DNA of 64,000 nucleotides. Source: Palsa-504 sp963756575 (GTDB lineage: Bacteria > Actinomycetota > Actinomycetes > Streptosporangiales > Streptosporangiaceae). The notes beneath the pieces are model-generated. The model did no database searches. It was not told the DNA's origin and was given only the letters and a program-made list of their open reading frames with translations. Every line of letters begins with the position of its first letter. The stretch's first letter is position 1. This document shows positions 12,411 through 21,183 of the stretch, in pieces. Location of the stretch: NCBI GenBank assembly GCA_963756575.1, contig CAVWOM010000005.1:186001-250000 (forward strand). Reading direction: 5' to 3'. Position numbers and translations under genes: made by a program.

Positions 12411-12570
12411 GTCGTCACGGCTGACCCGCAGCGCCCAGATCGCGGTGCTGGCGGTGCCAGTGTTACCTGAGCCGGGTTCTCGGGGTCCGCTACCCCGGCT
12501 GCGACCCAAGCGGGCATGGGGCGCCCGAGCAGCATGAGGCTTATGGGGCCCGAGATACTGCCCCGCAGCG

Positions 12571-13584
12571 CTAGCTCCCGCCCAGGGCGAGGACCAGCTT
12601 GCCGGTGTTCACCCCGTCGAACAGCATCAGCAGCGTCTGCGGGAAGTCGGCGACGCTGCCGTGGACGACGTGCTCCCGGGAGACGAGCTTGCCGTCCCGC
12701 AGCCAGCCCGCCAGCTCGGCCATGGCGTCCGGGTACTGGTCCTCGTAGTCGAAGACCAGCATGCCGGTCATGGAGGCGCGCGCCACCAGCAGCATCATGT
12801 AGTTCGCCGGGCCGCGCACCTGGGTCTCGTTGTACTGCGAGACCGCGCCGCAGATGACCACCCGGGCGCCGCGGGCCAGCCGGGTCAGCACGTCGTCCAG
12901 GATCTCGCCGCCCACGTTGTCGAAGTACACGTCGACGCCGTGCGGCGCGTGCTCGCGCAGCGCCCGGCGCACGTTCCCGGCCCGGTAGTCGATCGCGGCG
13001 TCGAAGCCGAACTCCTCGGTCAGCGCGCGGCACTTCTCCGGCCCGCCCGCGATGCCGATGACCTTGGCCGCCCCTTCCAGCTTCGCGATCTGCCCGGCGA
13101 TGCTGCCCACCGCCCCGGCCGCGCCGGAGACGACCACGACCTCACCCGGCTGCAGCTTGCCCACCTCGAGCAGGCCGAAGTACGCGGTGAGCCCGGTCAT
13201 CCCCAGCGCGCCCAGGTACGTCGACGGCGCGGCCAGCGAGGTGTCGATCTTGATCACGCCCCGGCCGTCCGAGACCGCGTGCTCCTGCACCCCGAACACC
13301 CCGTACACGTCGTCACCCACCGCGAAGCCCGGATGCTCCGAGGCCGTGACCTGGCCGACCCCGCCGGCCCGCATGACCGCGCCGATCTCCACCGGCGGGA
13401 CGTAGGACGCCCCGGCGTTCATCCAGCCCCGCATGGCCGGGTCGACGGAGATGTGCGAGACCGCCACCGTGAACTGGCCCGGCCCGGGCGCCGGCACCTC
13501 TTCCTCGGTCAGCGACCAGTCGGCGGCCCGGGGCAGCCCGTTCGGCCGGCCGGCCAGCCGTACCTGGTGGTTGGTCTGCGACAT
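12571..13584 (-). CDS. NADP-dependent medium-chain dehydrogenase/reductase (CurA/prostaglandin-reductase-like)
   Basis: A 337-residue zinc-free MDR enzyme that would reduce the double bond of an enone using NADPH. Marks: GRPNGLPRAADW at the N-terminus, ISVDPAMRGWM, the Rossmann motif SGAAGAVGSIAGQIAKLEG (about 145-165), and YFDNVGGEILDDVL. No structural-zinc cysteines are visible, as expected for this subfamily. It lies 34 bp from the stop of the MFS gene and reads in the same direction, so the two may be co-transcribed. The physiological substrate is unknown; detoxification of reactive enones is a usual role. Confidence 0.92.
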   Translation of the reverse strand: MSQTNHQVRLAGRPNGLPRAADWSLTEEEVPAPGPGQFTVAVSHISVDPAMRGWMNAGASYVPPVEIGAVMRAGGVGQVTASEHPGFAVGDDVYGVFGVQEHAVSDGRGVIKIDTSLAAPSTYLGALGMTGLTAYFGLLEVGKLQPGEVVVVSGAAGAVGSIAGQIAKLEGAAKVIGIAGGPEKCRALTEEFGFDAAIDYRAGNVRRALREHAPHGVDVYFDNVGGEILDDVLTRLARGARVVICGAVSQYNETQVRGPANYMMLLVARASMTGMLVFDYEDQYPDAMAELAGWLRDGKLVSREHVVHGSVADFPQTLLMLFDGVNTGKLVLALGGS

Positions 13585-13617
13585 GCGACGGCTCCCGGGT
13601 CTCAGCGACGGATGGGC

Positions 13618-15174
13618 TCAGCGAACTGGTTGATAATCTACCGAGCTGGGCGTCGGTACCGAAGGGCTGGCCGGCTGAGCCGGGAGGAAGAAGACAGCCA
13701 GCACCGCCCCGGTCGCGGCCACCCCGCCGGCCACCAGGCAGCCGACCGAGAGCCCGTGCAGGAACGCGTTCGTGGCGGCGTCGTGCACCGCCCGCCCGGC
13801 CGCGCCGGGGACCCGCCCCGACACCGCGTAGGCGGCGCCCAGCGACTGGTGCGCGATGGCCCTGACCTGGGCCGGCAGCCCGGACGGCAGGCGGGCGGTC
13901 AGCCGGGAACCGTACAGCGACGCGTACACGCTGCCGATCACGGCCACGCCCAGCGTCCCGCCGAGGAGCCGGGTCGAGTCGTTGACCGCCGAGCCCACGC
14001 CGGCCTGCCGCCTGGACACCGCGCCCATGATCGACTCGGTGGCCGGCGCCGAGGTCAGGCCCATGCCCAGCCCGTAGATGACCATCTGGATCGCGATGAT
14101 GCTGTAGCCGAGGGTCGTGCTGACGGTGAGGGCGGCCCAGACGTAGAAGCCCGCCATGGCGACCAGGCCCAGGGTGACGATGAGCTTGGTGCCGAACCGC
14201 ACGGCGAGCTGGGTCCCGGCCACCGAGCCGACGCCGACCGACAGCGCCACCGGCAGCAGCCGCACCCCGGTCGACAGGGGCGCGTAGCCCCGGACGAACT
14301 GGAAGTACAGCGTGATCAGGAAGATGAAGCCGAACAGCGTGAAGAACGCCACCGACACCGCCCCGCTGGCCGCGCTGAAGCGCATGTTGCGGAACAGCCG
14401 CACGTCCAGCATGGGATGGCTGGTCCGCTGCTCCCACCAGACGAACACGGCCAGCAGGACCGCCGCGACCCCGAACCCGGTCAGGCTGCGCGCGCTGGCC
14501 CACCCGTAGTCCGGCGCCTCGATGAGGGTGAAGACGAGCAGGCCCATGGTCGCCGCCGACAGCACCAGGCCAGGGACGTCGGACCGGGCGTCGTCCGGGT
14601 TCTTCGACGTCGGCGCGCTCACCGCGACGAGCACGATACCGAGGGCCGCCACCGGAGCCATCGCGACGAAGATGCTGGCCCAGCTGAAGTGCTCGAGCAG
14701 CCAGCCGCCGACGATCGGGCCGAGCGCGATCGCGACCCCGCCGATCGCGCCCCACAGGCCGATCGCGCGGGCCCGTTCCCGCCGTTCGGTGAACACGTTG
14801 GAGATCAGCGAGAGGGTGGCCGGGAAGGTCATGGCCGCGCCGAGCCCCATCACCGATCGCGCCGCGATCAGTGCCCCGGGGCTGGTGGTGAAGCCGCCGG
14901 CCAGGCTGGCCGCGCCGAACACGGCGAGCCCGGCGAGCAGCATGCCCTTGCGGCCGAACCGGTCGGACAGGCTGCCGAACGTGAGCAGCAGGGCGGCGAA
15001 CACCAGGTTGTAGGCGTCGACCACCCACTGCAGCTGGGTAGTGGTGGCGTGCAGCTCGCGGACCAGGGCGGGCAGCGCCACGTTCACGATCGTGGTGTCG
15101 AGGTTGATCACGAAGGCCGCGAGCAGCAGCGCGACGAGGATCATGGCTTTAGATCTCATGGTTGAGATAGTCAC
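13618..15174 (-). CDS. MFS drug exporter, DHA2 (EmrB/QacA) family
   Basis: A 14-helix-type proton-driven exporter of about 518 residues. Motif A appears as GSLSDRFGRKGMLLAG, motif D1 as VINLDTTIVNVALP, and a motif C-like stretch as GPIVGGWLLEHFSW. The start is either GTG 15174 or ATG 15159; no Shine-Dalgarno sequence is obvious. It diverges from an HxlR-type regulator across a 66-bp AT-rich gap with paired repeats, the usual arrangement for a regulated efflux pump. Substrate unknown. Confidence 0.92.
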   Translation of the reverse strand: MTISTMRSKAMILVALLLAAFVINLDTTIVNVALPALVRELHATTTQLQWVVDAYNLVFAALLLTFGSLSDRFGRKGMLLAGLAVFGAASLAGGFTTSPGALIAARSVMGLGAAMTFPATLSLISNVFTERRERARAIGLWGAIGGVAIALGPIVGGWLLEHFSWASIFVAMAPVAALGIVLVAVSAPTSKNPDDARSDVPGLVLSAATMGLLVFTLIEAPDYGWASARSLTGFGVAAVLLAVFVWWEQRTSHPMLDVRLFRNMRFSAASGAVSVAFFTLFGFIFLITLYFQFVRGYAPLSTGVRLLPVALSVGVGSVAGTQLAVRFGTKLIVTLGLVAMAGFYVWAALTVSTTLGYSIIAIQMVIYGLGMGLTSAPATESIMGAVSRRQAGVGSAVNDSTRLLGGTLGVAVIGSVYASLYGSRLTARLPSGLPAQVRAIAHQSLGAAYAVSGRVPGAAGRAVHDAATNAFLHGLSVGCLVAGGVAATGAVLAVFFLPAQPASPSVPTPSSVDYQPVR

Positions 15175-15180
15175 GTGATA

Positions 15181-15216
15181 ACTTTACAAAGTCAAGCGAT
15201 TAAACTTGGAAGTCAA
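15181..15216. promoter_or_regulatory. Candidate HxlR binding region in the divergent gap
   Basis: Contains the palindrome ACTTT-AC-AAAGT (15181-15192) and two direct copies of AAGTCAA at 15189-15195 and 15210-15216, exactly 21 bp (two helical turns) apart. On the minus strand the same copies supply two TTGACTT boxes that could act as -35 elements for the exporter gene. Binding by the neighbouring HxlR protein is inferred. Confidence 0.5.
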
Positions 15217-15240
15217 CCAACGTGAGGCTAAGGTGAAGCC

Positions 15241-15909
15241 ATGCGCAGCTATGGCCAGTACTGCTCGGTCGCCAAGGCCCTGGACGTGGTCGGGGACCGG
15301 TGGACCCTGCTGATCGTCAGGGAGCTCCTGCTCCAGGGCCCGTGCCGCTACACCGACCTGCGGAACGGGCTGCCGGGCATCGCCACCAACCTGCTCGCCG
15401 ACCGCCTGCACGAGCTGGAGGCCGCGGGCCTGGTCCGGCGCGAGGAGGCGGCGCCGCCCGTGGCCACCACGCTGTTCCACCTGACCGAGGCCGGCGCCGG
15501 GCTAGAGCCGGCCCTGGAGGCCCTCGGCGGGTGGGGAATCAGGTACATGGCCGAGCCCGCCGCGGGCGATGAGTTCCGCAGCCACTGGCTCACCTTCCCG
15601 GTCGAGCTCTTCCTGCACGACGCCGACCCGGACGGCCCGCCGCTGGCGATCGAGCTCCGCCCGGCCAGCCAGGCCGGCGGCCAGAACGCCAGCCGCCCCG
15701 CCGCCCGCCCCGCGGTCGTCGACGTCTCCGGCGGCGAGGTCCGCACCCGGCTCGGCTCGGCCGCGTCCCCGGACCTGGTCCTGGCGGGATCCCCGCGGCT
15801 CATCATCGGCCTGCTCGGCGCCTACCTCACTCCGGCCGACGCCGAAGCCCGGGGCCTGGCCATCACCGGCGACCCCGCCATCCTGCGCCGCCTCCAGCCC
15901 GCGCGCTAG
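15241..15909 (+). CDS. HxlR family winged-helix regulator with C-terminal SCP2-like domain
   Basis: A 222-residue protein. Residues 1-100 are a MarR/HxlR winged helix: YCSVAKALDVVGDRWTLLIV, then LPGIATNLLADRLHELEAAG. The C-terminal half (from about 120) resembles the sterol-carrier-like extension found in many actinobacterial HxlR proteins. It is divergent from the DHA2 exporter, so control of the exporter is the most likely job. AAGGTGA upstream serves as ribosome site. Inducer unknown. Confidence 0.9.
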   Translation: MRSYGQYCSVAKALDVVGDRWTLLIVRELLLQGPCRYTDLRNGLPGIATNLLADRLHELEAAGLVRREEAAPPVATTLFHLTEAGAGLEPALEALGGWGIRYMAEPAAGDEFRSHWLTFPVELFLHDADPDGPPLAIELRPASQAGGQNASRPAARPAVVDVSGGEVRTRLGSAASPDLVLAGSPRLIIGLLGAYLTPADAEARGLAITGDPAILRRLQPAR

Positions 15910-15945
15910 CCTTCGTGGAGCCTTTTTCGCCTGGGTGGCGAAAAC

Positions 15946-16440
15946 CTAGTCGGCCAAGCGGAACGCGAGCTGGGTCTCCCACTTGCTCAGGTCCGGCTCG
16001 TCGGCCGGGTCGGTCAGGTAGAACTCCACCCGGGCGGCCCAGTGGTCACCGTCCTCGGCCGGCGACATGTCCCAGGTCAGGCCCTGCTCCGCCCCCCAGT
16101 CCAGCAAGGCTCCGGTGACCTCCACGAGCTCGCTGGGGTGGCCGACGTGGGTGACGGTGGCGTAGCGGCCGGCGGGCAGCACCCCGGTCACTATGTGGTC
16201 ATCGCCGTCCACCGCCGCCGCGACCGGCACGCCCGCCTCGATCTCGAGCTCCCGGGCCATGTCGATGACGTTGTACTTGAGGAACGGCGGCCCCGCGGGC
16301 GCCAGGCCGCGGGCGCCCAGCCAGCCGAACACCTCGCTGGTGCGGGGAGCGAACGCGGCGATCCCGTCCATGCTCACCTTGGCCCGGACGGCCGCGTAGG
16401 GCTGCGCGGCTCGCGTCTGGATCTCCGGCGTACCTGACAT
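15946..16440 (-). CDS. GyrI-like (AraC effector-binding) small-molecule-binding protein
   Basis: A 164-residue stand-alone GyrI-like domain. It opens with IQTRAAQPYAAVRAKVSMDG and contains EIEAGVPVAAAVDGDD and VLPAGRYATVTHVGH, the usual beta-strand pattern of BmrR/Rob-type ligand domains. The ATG at 16440 lies 1 bp after the stop of the MerR gene and GGGAG precedes it, so they form a tight operon. It may bind or hydrolyse the ligand sensed by its partner; no direct evidence of activity. Confidence 0.85.
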   Translation of the reverse strand: MSGTPEIQTRAAQPYAAVRAKVSMDGIAAFAPRTSEVFGWLGARGLAPAGPPFLKYNVIDMARELEIEAGVPVAAAVDGDDHIVTGVLPAGRYATVTHVGHPSELVEVTGALLDWGAEQGLTWDMSPAEDGDHWAARVEFYLTDPADEPDLSKWETQLAFRLAD

Positions 16441-16441
16441 C

Positions 16442-17320
16442 TCATTCTCCCGTCGTGTGAATCGGTTGCTGCAGTTCGGTAACCCACTGCTCAGGGTCGG
16501 GGGACCACTCGAGAGTGACCTCACGGATATAGCCGGCCGAGCGGTACCCGTTGGCGTCGATCCACCGGGCCAGCGCCTGGCCGGTCGGCATCACGTCGTC
16601 CATGGAGCCGTGGTGGATGATGACGGCGGCGGCCTCCACCGCCGGCAGGTCCACCACGCTGAAGCCCGGATCCCCGCCTCCCTCGGCCGCCGCCGGCCCG
16701 GCTACCGGACCAACTATCGGCCCGGCTATCGGCCCGGCTATCGGCACGGCGGCGTGCACGACGATCGCGCCCTCGCCGCCGGGCGCGTCCTCGTAGTACG
16801 CGACCGCGGGACCCGCCGGCGCGATCTCGGCGCTGCACAACCGCTGCCACAGTTCGCTGTACAGCGGGCCGATGACCGGCGTGATGGCCTCGGGCTCCCA
16901 GCCCGCGGCCTCGGCCGCCAGCTCGCCCACCCGGACCGGCGCCAGGCGCTTGACGACGACCCCGTCGACCGGCGCGCGGGCCTCGTCCTCGATCGTCAGC
17001 AGCCGCGCCTCGATCCGGGCCAGCCGGGTCGTCTCGGTCTCGATCAGGGCCTGGATCTCGGCCCGGCGCAGCTTGAGCATCCCGCGCAGCTCGGCCGCGC
17101 TCACCTGCTCGGCCAGGATCGACTGGACCTGCTGCAGGGTGAAGCCGAGTTCCTTCAGCGCGATGACGCGGTTCAGCTCGGCCAGCTGGCCCGCCTGGTA
17201 GAAGCGATAGCCGGTGGCCGGGTCGACGGCGGCGGGCCGGAGCAGGCCGATCGTGTCGTAGTGCCGCAGCATCCGGACCGAGACCCGGCCGTGCCGCGCG
17301 AACTCCCCGATGCTGAACAT
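16442..17320 (-). CDS. MerR family regulator with GyrI-like effector domain (BmrR-like)
   Basis: A 292-residue regulator. The MerR HTH begins FSIGEFARHGRVSVRMLRHY and includes LRPAAVDPATGYRFYQ; a coiled-coil linker (about 75-120) leads to a GyrI-like ligand domain. That domain holds an odd low-complexity stretch, PIAGPIAGPIVGPVAGPAAA, matching a repeated CGGCCCGGCTAT unit in the DNA near 16690-16745, probably a slippage product. It is co-transcribed with the lone GyrI-like gene. Multidrug or cationic-ligand sensing is the family norm. Confidence 0.9.
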   Translation of the reverse strand: MFSIGEFARHGRVSVRMLRHYDTIGLLRPAAVDPATGYRFYQAGQLAELNRVIALKELGFTLQQVQSILAEQVSAAELRGMLKLRRAEIQALIETETTRLARIEARLLTIEDEARAPVDGVVVKRLAPVRVGELAAEAAGWEPEAITPVIGPLYSELWQRLCSAEIAPAGPAVAYYEDAPGGEGAIVVHAAVPIAGPIAGPIVGPVAGPAAAEGGGDPGFSVVDLPAVEAAAVIIHHGSMDDVMPTGQALARWIDANGYRSAGYIREVTLEWSPDPEQWVTELQQPIHTTGE

Positions 17321-17421
17321 GATGGGGTCAGGTCTACCCCCTCACACCGTGTCAGGGTCAACCTCAGCCCCTGATCGCTCGTGATCTCTGGCCGATGACG
17401 GCCATGAGCCAGGTAAGAATT

Positions 17422-17473
17422 CAATGGTTGTGGCAACCTATTGGCCCTATCGGGTAGGTTGCCACAACCATTG
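17422..17473. repeat. 19-bp perfect inverted repeat with nested palindromes
   Basis: Arms 17422-17440 and 17455-17473 are exact complements over 19 bases with a 14-base centre. Each arm itself contains a smaller hairpin, GGTTG-TGG-CAACC on the left and GGTTG-CCA-CAACC on the right. It lies 18 bp past the end of the phaC-phaB-methyltransferase operon and about 100 bp before the MerR start, all on the minus strand. A terminator is the simple reading; paired operator sites or a mobile-element relic are alternatives. Confidence 0.75.
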
Positions 17474-17491
17474 GTTAAAGTTTGGGGTAAA

Positions 17492-18547
17492 TCACCCGGA
17501 TGGGCTTTTCGTGGCGATGTAGCAGGCGCTGCCGAGGTCGTCGTCGTCGCGGTGGACGTCGACCGCGGTGAAGCCGGCCTCGGCCAGCATCCGCCGGGCC
17601 GTCTGCTCGCCCCACATGGTGCCGAGGCCCATGCCGCCGTCGGCCAGGGACACGGTCATGCAGTGCATCGTGGACACCGTGTACATGAACGGCCCCAGCG
17701 GATGGCCGAGGTTCTCCTCGAGCGGGCTCGCGGAGGAGGTGTCCACGCACAGGTAGACCCCGCCCGGCCGCAGCGCCGCCGCGATCCCGGCCAGCACCAG
17801 GTCGGGACGGGCCTGGTCGTGGATCGCGTCGAAGGTGGTGATGAAGTCGAACCGGGCGGCCTCGCCCAGGTGAGCGGCGTCGCGTTCTTCGAAGCGCGCG
17901 TTCGCCAGCCCGTCGCGCTCGGCCTCGGCCCGGGCCGCCGCGATTCCCGGGCCGGAGAAGTCGAACCCGGTGAACCGCGAGCGGGGGAACGTCGCCGCCA
18001 TCAGGTTGACGGCGTACCCGGAGCCGCACCCGATGTCGGCCACGTCGATCCCGTCCTCGAGCCGTCCGGCCAGGCCGGGGACGAGCGGCAGCGTCTTGCC
18101 GATCAGGGTGGCGTCCTGCTCGGCACGGCTCTCCTCGGCCCTGATCTCGCCGAACTTCGGGAACGCCGAGTAGGGAACCCCGCCGCCGTGGCGGAAGCAG
18201 TCCACGATCTGGTCCTCGACCAGCGCCAGCAGCCCGATGTACTGCATCCCGGTGGCCATGTTCGCCATGCCGGCCGCCCGGGTCAGCCAGTCGGCGTGCG
18301 CGGCCGGCAGCGAGTAGGTCCCGGCCGCGCTGTCGTAGGAGGTGATCCGGCCGGTGGTCATGGCCGCCAGCCACTCCCGGACGTACCGCTCGTCCAGGCC
18401 CGCCGCCGACGCGATCTGGTCGCTGGTCGCCGGGGCCATCGGCGCCATGGCGTCGAACAGCCCGGTGCGGTGGCCCACGCTCACCATCAGCGCCAGCGCG
18501 GCCTCGTTCATCATGCCGAGCATCCGCCCGGCGAACTCCTCTGCCAC
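17492..18547 (-). CDS. SAM-dependent methyltransferase with N-terminal winged-helix domain
   Basis: A 351-residue class I methyltransferase. Residues 1 to about 110 are a winged-helix/dimerisation region (TSDQIASAAGLDERYVREWL); motif I is VADIGCGSGYAVNL near 190, followed by FDFSGPGIAAARAEA and TFDAIHDQARP. It starts (GTG 18547) 9 bp after phaB and so is the third gene of the PHA operon. Homologues of this form methylate diverse small molecules; why one is co-transcribed with PHA genes is not clear. Read-through transcription may be limited by the large inverted repeat just downstream. Confidence 0.88.
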   Translation of the reverse strand: MAEEFAGRMLGMMNEAALALMVSVGHRTGLFDAMAPMAPATSDQIASAAGLDERYVREWLAAMTTGRITSYDSAAGTYSLPAAHADWLTRAAGMANMATGMQYIGLLALVEDQIVDCFRHGGGVPYSAFPKFGEIRAEESRAEQDATLIGKTLPLVPGLAGRLEDGIDVADIGCGSGYAVNLMAATFPRSRFTGFDFSGPGIAAARAEAERDGLANARFEERDAAHLGEAARFDFITTFDAIHDQARPDLVLAGIAAALRPGGVYLCVDTSSASPLEENLGHPLGPFMYTVSTMHCMTVSLADGGMGLGTMWGEQTARRMLAEAGFTAVDVHRDDDDLGSACYIATKSPSG

Positions 18548-18556
18548 GCGGGCAGG

Positions 18557-19297
18557 TTACATGTACAGGCCGCCGTTCACCGGGTAGACCTGCCCGGTGA
18601 TGTAGCCCGACTCGGGGTCGGCCAGGAACTCCACCACCCGGGCGACCTCGTTGGGCTCGCCGAGCCGCCCCACCGGGATGCGGGCGATGAGCTTGTCCAT
18701 CACGTTGCCGGGCACGCCCGCGGTCATGTCGGTGGAGATGTAGCCGGGGGTGACCGTGTTCACCGTGATCCCCTTCAACGCCGTCTCCAGGGCCATGCTC
18801 ATGGTCAGCCCGAACAGGCCGGACTTGGCCGACGCGTAGTTGGCCTGGCCGAAGGCGCCCGACGAGCCGATGACCGAGGAGATGTTGACGATCCGGCCGT
18901 AGTCGCGGTCCAGCATGTGCTGCAGGATGGCCCGGGACAGGTAGAACGCCCCGGACAGGTTGATGTGGATGACCTTGTCCCATTCCTCGGGGGTCATCTT
19001 GCGCATCGTCTTGTCCACCGTCACGCCGGCGTTGTTGACCAGGATGTCCAGGTGCCCGTGCTGCTCGAGCACCTCGGCGATGACCCGCTCGCAGTCCTCG
19101 TTGGAGCCGATGTTGCCCTGGTGGATGCTCACGCCGTGATCGGCGTACTTGTCGGAGAACTGCTGGGCCGCGTCCCGGTTGGACGAGTACCCGGCCGCGA
19201 CATGCACGCCGCGATTCATCAGCCGTTCGCAGATGGCCAGCCCGATGCCGCGGATTCCTCCGGTCACCAGGGCGACCTGGCCCTTCATTTCTGCCAC
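18557..19297 (-). CDS. phaB: Acetoacetyl-CoA reductase (NADPH), PHA synthesis
   Basis: A 246-residue short-chain dehydrogenase that reduces acetoacetyl-CoA to (R)-3-hydroxybutyryl-CoA for the PHA synthase encoded just upstream. Seen: TGGIRGIG cofactor motif, NNAGVTVDKTMRKM, catalytic Ser in NISSVIGSSGAFGQ and YASAK (Y154, K158), and the C-terminal GGLYM typical of PhaB. GTG 19297 has GGAGGT 6 bases upstream. The pairing with phaC makes PhaB more likely than FabG. Confidence 0.93.
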   Translation of the reverse strand: MAEMKGQVALVTGGIRGIGLAICERLMNRGVHVAAGYSSNRDAAQQFSDKYADHGVSIHQGNIGSNEDCERVIAEVLEQHGHLDILVNNAGVTVDKTMRKMTPEEWDKVIHINLSGAFYLSRAILQHMLDRDYGRIVNISSVIGSSGAFGQANYASAKSGLFGLTMSMALETALKGITVNTVTPGYISTDMTAGVPGNVMDKLIARIPVGRLGEPNEVARVVEFLADPESGYITGQVYPVNGGLYM

Positions 19298-19337
19298 GGT
19301 GTTACCTCCGTTCGGTTGTCGTGCGCAGGTGAGCGCC

Positions 19338-21059
19338 TCAGCCGAACACGTACTCTCCGGGAGCGTCCGCGAGGGCGGGGTGCTTCCTGCTTCCCATATG
19401 CGGCGGCTTGACGAGCTCGCCCGCGCGAGACTGCGACCAGTTGGTCCAGTCCTCCCACCACGAGCCGTTGTGCTTGGTGCCGGTGCGGCGCCAGGCCTCC
19501 GGGTCGGGCAGCGCGTCCGTGTCGTCGCCGGCCGCCTCGTGCCAGGCCTTGGGGCCCGGCGGGTTGACGATGCCCGCGATGTGGCCGCCGCTGGACAGCA
19601 CGTACCTGACCTTGCCGCCCATCAGCCCGATGGTCTTGTAGGACCCGTGCCAGGGCACGATGTGATCATTGATCGCGCCGACCACGTACGTGTCGTTCTT
19701 CACGCTGGCCAGCGACAGCTGCTGTCCCATCAGCTCGAGCTCGCCCCGGGCCAGCTCGTTGCGCATGTACAGCGAGCGCAGGTAGAACGAGTGCATGGCC
19801 GACGGCATCCGGGTGCTGTCGCCGTTCCAGGCCAGGATGTCGAACGCCGGCGGCTCCTGGCCCATCAGCCAGTTCGAGACCACGTAGCTGAAGATCAGGT
19901 CGTTGGCGCGCAGCATGTCGAAGGTGCCCGCCATCTGGCTGGCCTCCAGGACGCCCTTCTCCGCCATCTGCTTCTCCAGCCGCTGCACTGTCTTCTCGTC
20001 GGTGAAGGCGCCCAGGACGCCGGGCTCGCTGTAGTCCAGCAGCGTGTTGAGCAGCGTGATCGAGCCGATCCGGTCGTCGCCCTTCTCGACCAGGTAGGCC
20101 GCGAGCATCGCGGTCAGCGCGCCGCCCAGGCACAGGCCGATGATGTCGATCTTGGGCGAGCCGGTGATCTCGGCGATGACGTCGAGCGCCTCCCGCGGGC
20201 CGTGGATGAGGTAATCGTCCAGGGTGGTGCCGCCCATGGAGGCATCCGGGTTGCGGTAGGAGATGGCGAACACGGTGCGCTCGTGCTTGATCGCCCACTC
20301 CAGGAAGCTGCGGCCGGGGGCGAGGTCCATGACGTAGTACTTGTTGATCCACGGCGGGCTGGCCAGCACCGGGACCGAGTGGACCTTAGGCGTCTGCGGC
20401 GCGTACTGGATGAGCTCCATCAGGTCGTTCCTGAACACGACCTTGCCCGGGGTGGCGGCGAGGTTCTCGCCGACCCGGAACGGCCGGGTGTCGACCTGGC
20501 GCGGGCGGCCGTTGTTGTTCAGCACGTCGTCGACGAAGTGGCTGGTCCCGGCGACCAGGCTGGCCCCGCCGGTCTCGAACATCCGCTTCAGCGCGGCCGG
20601 GTTGGTCAGCAGGAAGTTCGTCGGCGCGAGCGCGTCCAGCAGGAAGCTGGTCGTGAGCTCGGCCTTGGCGTCGTCCACGGCGTTGCCCGCGCCGGCCTCG
20701 AGCAGCTCGCTGACCAGGCGCGAGGTCGCCAGGTGAGCCTGCCGGAGGGCGAAGAAAGCCGGGTTGTCCGTCCACGCCGGGTCGGCGAACCGCTTGTCCT
20801 TCTCCGGCACCGGCACCGGCGGCGGTGCGTCCATCCCCATCCAGCGGGCCGCGGCCACCGGGCCGGCCATCGCCACGGACGTCCAGAAACGCATCGCCGC
20901 GGACACCGTGGCCGTCGGCTTGGCCGCGGCGCGCCGCAGCACCGAGAACGTGGACGAGCCCAGGCCCGCCGCGTCCACCGAGCCGAACACGTCCGCGTCC
21001 GGGGCGAGCGCGCTTGCCGCCGCCTCCGCGGCCTGCCACGCCCTTTCCTGTTCGGTCAT
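19338..21059 (-). CDS. phaC: Class I poly(3-hydroxyalkanoate) synthase
   Basis: A 573-residue PHA polymerase, which links (R)-3-hydroxyacyl-CoA units into polyester granules. The lipase-like box is IDIIGLCLGGALTAM with catalytic Cys near 310; catalytic Asp lies in AINDHIVPWHG and His in SSGGHIAGIVNPP. SPPWINKYYVMDLAPGRSF and the N-terminal domain match class I enzymes, which act without PhaE or PhaR subunits. ATG 21059 is preferred because GGGAGGG is about 7 bases upstream; GTG 21065 is too close to it. No phasin or depolymerase gene is seen in the window. Confidence 0.95.
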   Translation of the reverse strand: MTEQERAWQAAEAAASALAPDADVFGSVDAAGLGSSTFSVLRRAAAKPTATVSAAMRFWTSVAMAGPVAAARWMGMDAPPPVPVPEKDKRFADPAWTDNPAFFALRQAHLATSRLVSELLEAGAGNAVDDAKAELTTSFLLDALAPTNFLLTNPAALKRMFETGGASLVAGTSHFVDDVLNNNGRPRQVDTRPFRVGENLAATPGKVVFRNDLMELIQYAPQTPKVHSVPVLASPPWINKYYVMDLAPGRSFLEWAIKHERTVFAISYRNPDASMGGTTLDDYLIHGPREALDVIAEITGSPKIDIIGLCLGGALTAMLAAYLVEKGDDRIGSITLLNTLLDYSEPGVLGAFTDEKTVQRLEKQMAEKGVLEASQMAGTFDMLRANDLIFSYVVSNWLMGQEPPAFDILAWNGDSTRMPSAMHSFYLRSLYMRNELARGELELMGQQLSLASVKNDTYVVGAINDHIVPWHGSYKTIGLMGGKVRYVLSSGGHIAGIVNPPGPKAWHEAAGDDTDALPDPEAWRRTGTKHNGSWWEDWTNWSQSRAGELVKPPHMGSRKHPALADAPGEYVFG

Positions 21060-21183
21060 GTCCACACCCTCCCGGTGTCACTTCGTGCGGGGACCTTTCC
21101 GACGCTACGTTGCCCTGGTACCCGCGTAAAGGTGGCTGCCCGGCCCGAATGTGCCGAAACCGGAAACGAAGGCATTAGCGGTA

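Noticed and set aside
12181..12509. Minus-strand frames with repeated LTLMINLG units
   Set aside because: They are produced by the 27-bp tandem repeats, whose length is a multiple of three, and by the palindromic element; no ribosome site or family resemblance.
18557..19297. FabG (fatty-acid 3-ketoacyl-ACP reductase) instead of PhaB
   Set aside because: Position directly after phaC and the C-terminal sequence favour acetoacetyl-CoA reductase, although FabG activity cannot be excluded by sequence alone.
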